This document shows positions 8,203 through 17,322 of a DNA stretch of 64,000 nucleotides, one piece after another; within the stretch, counting starts at the first letter, position 1, and each line of letters starts with the position of its first letter. The DNA is from Lyngbya aestuarii BL J (GTDB taxonomy: Bacteria; Cyanobacteriota; Cyanobacteriia; Cyanobacteriales; Microcoleaceae): the NCBI RefSeq assembly GCF_000478195.2, contig NZ_AUZM01000003.1, positions 1 to 64,000 of the forward strand, given 5' to 3'. Below the pieces are notes generated by a model. The model did not search any database. It saw only the letters and a program-made list of their open reading frames with translations, and was not told where the DNA came from. The position numbers and the translations under genes are program-made.

Positions 8203-10026
8203 ATGAAAGTTGGTGCAAATTATCTGGGTGATGGTCGCTGTGAATTTATTGTTTGGGCGCCGTTACGACAACAAGTTTCTGTTGAGATTTTAACTCCCCA
8301 AAAACGACTTCTGTCGATGGAAAAAGATGACCAAGGCTATTGGCGTCTCACCGCTACAGAGGTTTCCCCTGGAAGTCGTTATCAGTTTCAACTCGATGGG
8401 GAGATTACAAGGCCAGATCCCGCTTCTCACTATCAACCGGATGATGTTCATAAACCTTCGGCGGTTGTTGATCATGGGGCGTTTACTTGGACAGATAGCA
8501 ACTGGCAAACGATCCCGTTAGAAGATTTAATTATCTATGAACTTCATGTGGGAACATTCACCTCTGAAGGCACGTTTGAAGCCATTATTGATCGGATTCC
8601 AGACCTGTTGGAAATGGGCATCAACACCATTGAAATTATGCCTGTGGCGCAATTTCCGGGCAATCGTAACTGGGGTTACGATGGCGTTTATCCCTACGGT
8701 GTACAGGCATCCTACGGCGGCCCGGAGGGGTTAAAACGGTTGGTGGATGCTTGCCATCAACGGGGAATGATGGTGGTTCTGGATGTGGTTTACAACCACT
8801 TAGGGCCGGAAGGGAATTATACGTCGGATTTTGGCCCCTACTTTACCGGAAAATATAACACGCCTTGGGGACGGGCGATTAATTTTGATGATGCTTATAG
8901 TCCGGGTGTGCGGAATTTCTTTATTGAAAATGTACTCTATTGGCTTGGTGATTATCACATTGATGGGTTGCGTTTGGATGCGGTTCATGCGATTTATGAC
9001 TTTGGTGCCAAGCATATTTTAGAGGAAATGGCCGATGAAACAAAGGCGTTATCCGAACAGCTAGGACGTCCGTTTTATTTGATCGCTGAAAGTGACCTGA
9101 ATGATGTCAGAATTATTAAACCCAAAGAAGTGGGTGGATATGGGTTAGAGGGTCAATGGAGTGATGATTTTCACCACTGTGTTCATACCTTATTAACCGG
9201 AGAAAAAGCAGGATATTATTTAGATTTTGGGAAGTGTGAACTGTTAGAAAGAACGCTGAAAGAAGGGTTTGCTTATTCCTGGCATTATTCGGCAAATCGT
9301 CAGCGCTATCATGGTAACTTTGCAGGCGATCGCCCCGCGTCTCAGTTTGTGGTTTGTATTCAAAATCACGACCAAGTGGGAAACCGGATGTTAGGGGAAA
9401 GAATCAGTCAACTTTCTTCGTTTGAAGCCCTAAAATTGGGTGCTGCAACGCTGCTTTTATCACCGTTTGTTCCGATGTTATTTATGGGAGAAGAATACGG
9501 AGAAGAATCACCTTTTGCTTACTTTATTAGTCATTCTGATCCGGGCTTAGTTGAAGCGGTCAGAAAAGGACGAAAAGAGGAATTTGCAGCTTTTCATATA
9601 GAGGGAGAAACCCCCGATCCTCAAAGTCCAGAAATTTTCAAAGATTGTGTCTTAAAATGGCATTTACGAACCGAAGGAAAACATAAAGTTTTGCTTGATT
9701 TTTATCGAGAATTGATTCAACTTCGACGACAAATTCCGGCTTTGAAAAACCTGAGTTTCCAGGATCAAGAAGTCCAGAGTTGGGAAACGGAAAAAATCCT
9801 CTCTATCCGCAGATGGAGTCAAGATAGTCAAGTTCTTTGTATACTGAATTTTAACTCTGAAGCGGTGACTTCTGAGGCCATCAGTATAGAAGGAAATTGG
9901 CAGAAACGGTTAGATTCTGCGGATCAGCAATGGATGGGAAGTGGATCGAGTTTACCAGAGACTCTGAGTGCATCCCAACCGTTAACACTGGCTCCTGAAA
10001 GTTGTGTGCTTTACGAAAGAAAGTAA
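8203..10026 (+). CDS. treZ: Malto-oligosyltrehalose trehalohydrolase (TreZ)
   Basis: 607 residues from ATG 8203, with AGGAGA 12 nt upstream. It releases trehalose from maltooligosyl-trehalose made by TreY. An N-terminal E-set domain (FIVWAPLRQQVSVEIL) precedes a GH13 barrel. Catalytic residues are visible: Asp259 in GLRLDAVHA, Glu296 in IAESDLND and Asp390 in IQNHDQVGNR. The C-terminal beta domain ends at LAPESCVLYERK. The length matches the family (about 600). It lies between the transporter (20 nt) and treY (55 nt), all on one strand. Confidence 0.96.
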   Translation: MKVGANYLGDGRCEFIVWAPLRQQVSVEILTPQKRLLSMEKDDQGYWRLTATEVSPGSRYQFQLDGEITRPDPASHYQPDDVHKPSAVVDHGAFTWTDSNWQTIPLEDLIIYELHVGTFTSEGTFEAIIDRIPDLLEMGINTIEIMPVAQFPGNRNWGYDGVYPYGVQASYGGPEGLKRLVDACHQRGMMVVLDVVYNHLGPEGNYTSDFGPYFTGKYNTPWGRAINFDDAYSPGVRNFFIENVLYWLGDYHIDGLRLDAVHAIYDFGAKHILEEMADETKALSEQLGRPFYLIAESDLNDVRIIKPKEVGGYGLEGQWSDDFHHCVHTLLTGEKAGYYLDFGKCELLERTLKEGFAYSWHYSANRQRYHGNFAGDRPASQFVVCIQNHDQVGNRMLGERISQLSSFEALKLGAATLLLSPFVPMLFMGEEYGEESPFAYFISHSDPGLVEAVRKGRKEEFAAFHIEGETPDPQSPEIFKDCVLKWHLRTEGKHKVLLDFYRELIQLRRQIPALKNLSFQDQEVQSWETEKILSIRRWSQDSQVLCILNFNSEAVTSEAISIEGNWQKRLDSADQQWMGSGSSLPETLSASQPLTLAPESCVLYERK

Positions 10027-10081
10027 AGTGAATAACTTATAATTGGATAACTTTACACTCCTCTAGACTTGAAAGAAAAAT

Positions 10082-12895
10082 ATGCGGATTCCAGTTGCAA
10101 CATATCGAATTCAGTTTACCCCAACTTTTGGGTTTGAGTCAGCCCTAAAAGTTGTTTCCTATATCCATGAACTCGGGATATCTGATTTATATGCGTCTCC
10201 GATTTTTGAAGCCAGAGAAGGAAGTACCCACGGCTATGATGTGGTTGATCCTAATCAATTAAATCCTCAGTTGGGAACTCCAGAAACCTTTGATCAGTTA
10301 ATTGAAGAATTACAAGATCGAGGGATGGGTTGGGTGCAAGATATTGTCCCGAATCACATGGCTTATGATAGTCAAAATAAGCTGTTGATGGATATTCTCG
10401 AATATGGCCCAGATTCAGAATATTTTGAATTTTTTGAGATTGACTGGCAACATCCTTATAAAGACATCCGGGGTCGAGTTTTAACGCCTTTATTGGGAGA
10501 TTTTTATGGAAAGTGTTTGGAAAATGGAGAACTCAAACTTTCTTATGATGAAGAAGGGTTAAGTATTAATTATTATAACTTAAAAGTTCCACTGAATATT
10601 GAATCCTACGCTCAGTTTATTAGTCACGAATTAGGAGAACTCTCGAAAAAACTTGGCAGCCGTAACCCAGACGTGGTGAAATTGTTGGGGGTTTTGTATA
10701 TGCTCAAAAATATTCCCACAGAAACCTCCAATCAACAGCGTCGAGATCAAGCGTTGTTTGTCAAGGGTTTATTGTGGGAACTGTATCGAGATAATCCTGA
10801 AATCACCGTATTTATTGATCAAAACGTTGAATATTTCAATGGAAAAGTAGGTGATCCTGAAAGTTTTAATTTACTGGATAATTTATTATTAAATCAGTTT
10901 TATCGGCTTTCTTTTTGGAAGGTGGGCGCGGAAGAACTAAACTATCGTCGCTTTTTTACGATTAATGAGTTAATTTGTGTGCGGGTCGAAGACGCTAAAG
11001 TGTTCCAGAAAACCCATGATATGATTGAAAAACGGGTAGAATCTGGTCAATTTACGGGACTCCGAATTGATCATATTGATGGACTTTATAACCCCGTTCA
11101 ATATCTGCGATGGCTGCGAGATAAAGTTGGAGATATTTATATTACCGTTGAAAAAATCTTAGAACTGGATGAAAAATTACCTTCAAAATGGTTAGTTCAA
11201 GGAACATCGGGTTATGAATATTTGAACTATGTCAATGGACTATTTTGTGATACGTCTAAAGAGTCACGTTTTAGTCAGATTTACCGAGATGTTACGGGGT
11301 CAACGACACCTTACAACCAGCTTATTGTTGATAATAAACGGTTAATTGCTGATAAAAACTTAGCGGGAGATGCAGATAACCTCGCTCATTTACTCAAGCG
11401 AATTTCAGGAGAATATCGTTATGGTCGTGATTTTACCTTGCTCGGTTTAAAAACGGCAATTATGGAAGTTTTGGTTCGTTTTCCCGTTTACCGAACTTAT
11501 ATTACCGAAGAAGGGGTCAGTGAAGAAGATCGTAAATATGTAAAAAAAGCGATTCAAGAAGCGAAAGGAAAAATTCCCGAACTGTTGAATGAGTTGAATT
11601 TAATTGAGAAGTTCTTATTGCTCGATTATGATGACTTTCTCAGTGAAGATAACAAACAGTTATGGTTACGGTTTGTGATGAAATTTCAACAATTCTCTAG
11701 TCCGTTAACCGCGAAGGGAATTGAAGATACACTGTTTTATGTCTATTTCCGTTTCTTATCTTTAAATGAGGTGGGAGGTTCACCGCAACATTTTGGAATT
11801 CAACCTGCTACATTTCATGAGTTTAATAAACAACGACTGCAAAATTGGCCTCATGCCATGAGTGCATCTTCAACTCACGATACTAAACGCAGCGAAGATA
11901 TCCGAGCAAGATTGAATGTTATTTCAGAAATTCCCGATGAGTGGGAAACTCAAGTCCGAAATTGGATGGAACTCAACCGTTCTAAGAAGACAGAAAGTGA
12001 CGGAATATTGATTCCTGATAATAACGATGAATACTTCCTCTATCAAACGATCATTGGGGCTTTTCCCTGGTATGAAGAAGAATATCCGCAGTTTGTTGAA
12101 CGGGTAAAAGATTATGTGGTGAAAGCCGTACGGGAAGCCAAAGTTCACACCGCTTGGTTACGTCCCGATACGGTTTATGAAGAAGGATTTATTTCCTTTG
12201 TTGAACAAGTGCTAGACCCCTCCGACGATAACAGTTTTTTATTTGAATTTCGAGCTTTTCAAGAAAAGATTGCTTTCTATGGAATGTTTAATTCTTTGTC
12301 TCAAACCTTTTTAAAAATGTCAACTCCAGGGATACCTGATTTTTATCAAGGTACAGAACTTTGGGATTTAAGTTTAGTTGATCCCGATAATCGTCGTCCG
12401 GTTGATTTTGAACAACGGCTGTCTTTTTTACAAGAAATTAAACGTCGTTGCAAAACGGGGATGATGAGTTTACTCGAAGACTTGATCGCGACTTGTGAAG
12501 ATGGACGCTTGAAGTTATTTTGTATCGCCCGAGTTTTGGAAGTTCGTCAGCAATTTGTGGAATTGTTTCAGTATGGAAATTATGTTCCTCTGAAAGTGAT
12601 GGGTAAACATCAAGATCGAATTATTGCATTTGCTCGGATTTACGAACAAGAGACAGCAATTATTGTCATTCCTCGCTTTCTAACAGGCGTTGTTCAAGCG
12701 GGAGTGTTTCCGACTGGGGAGGATGTTTGGGGAGATACGATGATTGAAATTCCCAACGGTTCTGAATCAGATTGGCATGAAGCAATTACTGATTTTCAAA
12801 TTCCTGCTGCGAATATGATCCGAATTGGTACGATTTTACAACATTTTCCTCTGGGTTTGTTGGTGAAGTTTGATCCCGAATTAACAAGCGAATAA
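10082..12895 (+). CDS. treY: Malto-oligosyltrehalose synthase (TreY)
   Basis: 937 residues from ATG 10082. It turns the reducing end of maltodextrin into an alpha,alpha-1,1 linkage, the first step of the TreY/TreZ route. GH13 motifs are PVATYRIQFTPTFGF, the DIVPNHMAY stretch, Asp330 in GLRIDHIDGL, and Glu357 in ITVEKILELDE. Other family signatures are ASSTHDTKRSEDIRARL and PGIPDFYQGTELWDLSLVDP. The length fits family members (700-950). It is the last gene of the trio and converges on the trailer end of the CRISPR array. Trehalose from glycogen protects mat cyanobacteria during drying. Confidence 0.96.
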   Translation: MRIPVATYRIQFTPTFGFESALKVVSYIHELGISDLYASPIFEAREGSTHGYDVVDPNQLNPQLGTPETFDQLIEELQDRGMGWVQDIVPNHMAYDSQNKLLMDILEYGPDSEYFEFFEIDWQHPYKDIRGRVLTPLLGDFYGKCLENGELKLSYDEEGLSINYYNLKVPLNIESYAQFISHELGELSKKLGSRNPDVVKLLGVLYMLKNIPTETSNQQRRDQALFVKGLLWELYRDNPEITVFIDQNVEYFNGKVGDPESFNLLDNLLLNQFYRLSFWKVGAEELNYRRFFTINELICVRVEDAKVFQKTHDMIEKRVESGQFTGLRIDHIDGLYNPVQYLRWLRDKVGDIYITVEKILELDEKLPSKWLVQGTSGYEYLNYVNGLFCDTSKESRFSQIYRDVTGSTTPYNQLIVDNKRLIADKNLAGDADNLAHLLKRISGEYRYGRDFTLLGLKTAIMEVLVRFPVYRTYITEEGVSEEDRKYVKKAIQEAKGKIPELLNELNLIEKFLLLDYDDFLSEDNKQLWLRFVMKFQQFSSPLTAKGIEDTLFYVYFRFLSLNEVGGSPQHFGIQPATFHEFNKQRLQNWPHAMSASSTHDTKRSEDIRARLNVISEIPDEWETQVRNWMELNRSKKTESDGILIPDNNDEYFLYQTIIGAFPWYEEEYPQFVERVKDYVVKAVREAKVHTAWLRPDTVYEEGFISFVEQVLDPSDDNSFLFEFRAFQEKIAFYGMFNSLSQTFLKMSTPGIPDFYQGTELWDLSLVDPDNRRPVDFEQRLSFLQEIKRRCKTGMMSLLEDLIATCEDGRLKLFCIARVLEVRQQFVELFQYGNYVPLKVMGKHQDRIIAFARIYEQETAIIVIPRFLTGVVQAGVFPTGEDVWGDTMIEIPNGSESDWHEAITDFQIPAANMIRIGTILQHFPLGLLVKFDPELTSE

Positions 12896-12925
12896 ATCTT
12901 TGAATCGGGAATTACAAACAGTTGG

Positions 12926-12978
12926 GGCGGGTTCTACATCAATGTATATTTTTCACAAATAACATTTACAAACCCGTC
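12926..12978. repeat. Inverted repeat between treY and the CRISPR array
   Basis: GGCGGGTT at 12926-12933 pairs with AACCCGTC at 12971-12978 (one G-T pair) around a 37-nt AT-rich loop. It has no T-run, so a terminator is uncertain. It may be a small dispersed repeat. Confidence 0.4.
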
Positions 12979-13019
12979 TTAATCAAATATCAAGAAATAA
13001 TAGAAAATAGTTTTTGTTG

Positions 13020-16000
13020 GTTTCAATCCCTCATAGGGATTCTTGTTAATTGCAATCTGTGTAAATTTCAAGTTCGTTTTCGTAATTGGTTTCAATCCCT
13101 CATAGGGATTATTGTTAATTGCAACCGGACATTCACCAATATAAGAATCTTTGGTAATTCGTTTCAATCCCTCATAGGGATTTTTGTTAATTGCAATAAT
13201 TTTAAGATTTCAGCTTCAGAGTATCCATAGTGGTTTCAATCCCTCATAGGGATTTTTGTTAATTGCAATGACTGAAACAGATGTTTCCGAAGTTGGTGCA
13301 AAAATGGCGTTTCAATCCCTCATAGGGATTTTTGTTAATTGCAATTATTTAGATGATAAAGGTGGCTATGGTTATTTGGGTTTCAATCCCTCATAGGGAT
13401 TTTTGTTAATTGCAATTTGAGTTTTTAGAAGATTTAATGGCTTGCCTGCTGTTTCAATCCCTCATAGGGATTTTTGTTAATTGCAATCAATATCGTAAGT
13501 TGTTTTCTGTTGATAGTCCCGTTTCAATCCCTCATAGGGATTTTTGTTAATTGCAATTCAGAAACACCTTCCTCTATTTCTTCGGGGTATTCGTTTCAAT
13601 CCCTCATAGGGATTTTTGTTAATTGCAATGTTCAGAGGAGATGGTTGAATACCTGAAGAAAGTGTTTCAATCCCTCATAGGGATTTTTGTTAATTGCAAT
13701 TTGTTGTACTCTCTATCCCCTTTTGCCTGTGCTTCCGTTTCAATCCCTCATAGGGATTTTTGTTAATTGCAATCAGGTGCCACCGGGGCAAAAGGAGATA
13801 AAGGCGCGTTTCAATCCCTCATAGGGATTTTTGTTAATTGCAATACTTACTTGCCTTGGAGTTTCAAACTCATTTATTTTGTTTCAATCCCTCATAGGGA
13901 TTATTGTTAATTGCAACCGGATTAGTTTATCCATACGAACAATATTCGGACGTTTCAATCCCTCATAGGGATTATTGTTAATTGCAACAGCTCAACAATT
14001 GGGGTTGCAACTCAGCGATTCTCGTTTCAATCCCTCATAGGGATTCTTGTTAATTGCAACTAGCTGTGGCGTTGTGTGTGGTTAATATTCAACTCGTTTC
14101 AATCCCTCATAGGGATTCTTGTTAATTGCAACTTTAAAAAGAGGGGGAATGTTCCCCCAGTATGATGAGTTTCAATCCCTCATAGGGATTCTTGTTAAAC
14201 TTTACTATCTTGATCCCCGCTTAAACTTATTGTACTAGTTTCAATCCCTCATAGGGATTCTTGTTAATTGCAACAAGAATTCGCGGAACAGGAAAAAAGG
14301 GAGGAATCTAGTTTCAATCCCTCATAGGGATTCTTGTTAATTGCAACAAGACCTTCGAGGAAGACTGGCTTGAATATTGTAGTTTCAATCCCTCATAGGG
14401 ATTCTTGTTAATTGCAACTTGCAACTTGCGATCGCAATTATCAGTTACTTTCCCCTAGGTTTCAATCCCTCATAGGGATTCTTGTTAATTGCAACTGCAA
14501 TTTCTTGAAGTGGAATAAATCTACTCAAGGTTTCAATCCCTCATAGGGATTCTTGTTAATTGCAACCATGTCGTTCCCGGTGGCTGGCGACTGTTCAGCC
14601 TCTAAAGTTTCAATCCCTCATAGGGATTCTTGTTAATTGCAACGGATGCAGGCGAAGATGTTCTTGCGATCACTTCGGCGTTTCAATCCCTCATAGGGAT
14701 TCTTGTTAATTGCAACCGGCGTGTGTCACCAAAAGATAAATCCTCAGCGTTCCGGTTGTTTCAATCCCTCGTAGGGATTCTTGTTAATTGCAATTAAGCA
14801 AGGCTAGACGATAATCAAGCTCATCAACGTTTCAATCCCTCGTAGGGATTCTTGTTAATTGCAATGGGTAGCCGTCAACTGCAAGAGCATTGATGCCAAG
14901 TTTCAATCCCTCGTAGGGATTCTTGTTAATTGCAATTCATTTATGGCAAACCGCCCAACTGCTATTAATCACTACAGCAGGTTTCAATCCCTCGTAGGGA
15001 TTCTTGTTAATTGCAATATTTTGTATGGTTCTGGAATCCCATTTAAAGAGTCGTTTCAATCCCTCGTAGGGATTCTTGTTAATTGCAATTTGAGGGGGGT
15101 TGCGGACAACGTTGTTTATGAGGGTTTCAATCCCTCATAGGGATTATTGTTAATTGCAATATTCGAGATCGCGGTGAGGCAATAAGTCAAATCGCCAAGT
15201 TTCAATCCCTCATAGGGATTATTGTTAATTGCAATGTTTATTCCAGAACTCTGGAATTTAGTCATCAAATCTGTTTCAATCCCTCATAGGGATTATTGTT
15301 AATTGCAATCGTCCGCCTATTACTCAGAGAGGGTTGAATGCAGCGTTTCAATCCCTCATAGGGATTATTGTTAATTGCAATTATCCAGCCTCGATTAGCT
15401 GATTAACCGCTTCAATTTTATCTGGAGAGTTTCAATCCCTCATAGGGATTATTGTTAATTGCAATTTGTGTTTCCTCTTTGGCATAGTCACTCATGCTAG
15501 TTTCAATCCCTCATAGGGATTATTGTTAATTGCAATAGGCGGATGGGTCATCCCTAAACCTCTAAAATGGGATGTTTCAATCCCTCATAGGGATTATTGT
15601 TAATTGCAATCAGAAAATTTTTATCCAAGCATAGAACTTTACAAGTTTCAATCCCTCATAGGGATTATTGTTAATTGCAACTGGAAAGTATTCAATAATT
15701 CTTAGTGAAAACTTAGTTTTTGCTTTGTTTCAATCCCTCATAGGGATTCTTGTTAATTGCAACAGGCTTTTTCTATCTGATTAAAGAAGTTTGCGGTTTC
15801 AATCCCTCATAGGGATTCTTGTTAATTGCAACTACGGCTTTACAGTTTGAAAACCCAGGTGATTCTTGGGGGTTTCAATCCCTCATAGGGATTCTTGTTA
15901 ATTGCAACTTTAACAAACTCATCATTGGATTTGGAGAGCAGTCAACGGTTTCAATCCCTCATAGGGATTCTTGTTAATTGCAACTATTTCGGAGTTCCAA

Positions 16001-17081
16001 AGGATGTGGGCCTGTAAAACCTTGTTTCAATCCCTCATAGGGATTCTTGTTAATTGCAACGAAACCATAATATCGGGCGTTGGTATAGTTCCAGTTTCAA
16101 TCCCTCATAGGGATTCTTGTTAATTGCAACAATGGAGGACAGGGGGACAGTTTATAAGTATCCCACGTTTCAATCCCTCATAGGGATTCTTGTTAATTGC
16201 AACAGTTTGCACTCCAGCAACCGCAGAGTCAACTCCAGTTTCAATCCCTCATAGGGATTCTTGTTAATTGCAACGATTCGGATTGGGAACAACCATTTAC
16301 GCCAAAGCAAATGTTTCAATCCCTCATAGGGATTCTTGTTAATTGCAACTTTTACTCTAGTAGTAGAGTAATTTTCCTTGAAATAATGTTTCAATCCCTC
16401 ATAGGGATTCTTGTTAATTGCAACGATATTTTAATTAATGGAAGGTAAGGATTAAAAGTCTGTGTTTCAATCCCTCATAGGGATTCTTGTTAATTGCAAC
16501 CGATAGCCATTTTAATTTCAGGTAGATTAGCCATGTTTCAATCCCTCATAGGGATTCTTGTTAATTGCAACAATAGAATCATAAAGATTAATCAAAGTAT
16601 TTGCAAAGTTTCAATCCCTCATAGGGATTCTTGTTAATTGCAACACGCACAAGGAAGTTCATACGGCTCCCTCCTACTCTGGTTTCAATCCCTCATAGGG
16701 ATTCTTGTTAATTGCAACTGGTATCACTAGGAATCTTTTGTAATGGATTCTTTGTTTCAATCCCTCATAGGGATTCTTGTTAATTGCAACAATCGCTTCG
16801 CAGTGTACTGAATCTGAATCAATCGGTTTCAATCCCTCATAGGGATTCTTGTTAATTGCAACAAAGCATTTGTTTCCGAATGGTGTCCCCCTGCAAGTTT
16901 CAATCCCTCATAGGGATTCTTGTTAATTGCAACCATCAGTTGCAGAAACGCTGTTACAGATGGATGCGTTTCAATCCCTCATAGGGATTCTTGTTAATTG
17001 CAACTACCATGTCGCAATTTGCACCGCCTAAAATTTCTAGAGCCGTTTCAATCCCTCATAGGGATTCTTGTTAATTGCAAC
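13020..17081 (-). CRISPR. CRISPR array, 56 repeats and 55 spacers, no cas genes in the window
   Basis: The 37-nt repeat on the plus strand begins GTTTCAATCCCT and ends GTTAATTGCAAC. Its core AATCCCT-CAT-AGGGATT is a 7-bp stem with a 3-nt loop. Spacers are 32-47 nt, mostly 34-39. On the minus strand the repeat ends in ATTGAAAC, the usual 8-nt crRNA 5' tag, and a strong promoter lies at 17150-17178 facing left; transcription is therefore inferred to be leftward, with the leader on the right. Position 23 of the plus-strand repeat varies C/T/A, the last base varies C/T, and five repeats have CGT in the loop. These alleles come in blocks. The tag and repeat type resemble cyanobacterial type III or I-D arrays, but the subtype cannot be set without cas genes. 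Confidence 0.97.
14169..14200 (-). repeat. Variant CRISPR repeat with a 5-nt deletion
   Basis: The 17th repeat from the left is 32 nt. It matches the consensus up to GTTAA and then reads AC, so TTGCA is missing. All other repeats are 37 nt. Confidence 0.85.
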
Positions 17082-17322
17082 TGCGGCATCTTGAAACTCT
17101 TACTATATTCAGTTTTCGAGGTACAGTTGCGCCGGGTGCGACTAAAACTATAATACCGGATTTCCTCAGATCTGTCAAAAACGCTGAAACCCTTACACAG
17201 TGGGATGCGCCTACCTCTACACCAAAGCAACGACTGCAAACCCAGACAGCATAACTCCTCCAGCCATTGACAGCGATCGCGAAATTTTGAGACCCACCCT
17301 CGGGCGCAAAAAGAGGATGAAA
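17082..17322 (-). other. CRISPR leader region
   Basis: This 241-nt gap lies between the first transcribed repeat (ending at 17081) and the haloperoxidase stop codon. It is the expected leader position given the repeat orientation. It contains the promoter described separately, a GC-rich block (GCGCCGGGTGCG on the plus strand) between promoter and array, and a HIP1 site (GCGATCGC) near 17274. No credible gene is present. Confidence 0.75.
17150..17178 (-). promoter_or_regulatory. Consensus sigma-70-type promoter driving the CRISPR array
   Basis: On the minus strand TTGACA (17178-17173) is separated by 17 nt from TATTAT (17155-17150). Transcription would start near 17143, about 60 nt before the first repeat. 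Confidence 0.75.

Noticed and set aside
12896-13019. Leader on the left side of the array
   Set aside because: The left repeats are the most varied, and the tag and promoter point to the right side as leader.
12922-16448. Several open frames inside the CRISPR array with repeated peptides such as FQSLIGILVNCN
   Set aside because: They are translations of the CRISPR repeat; the repeat-spacer period explains them fully.
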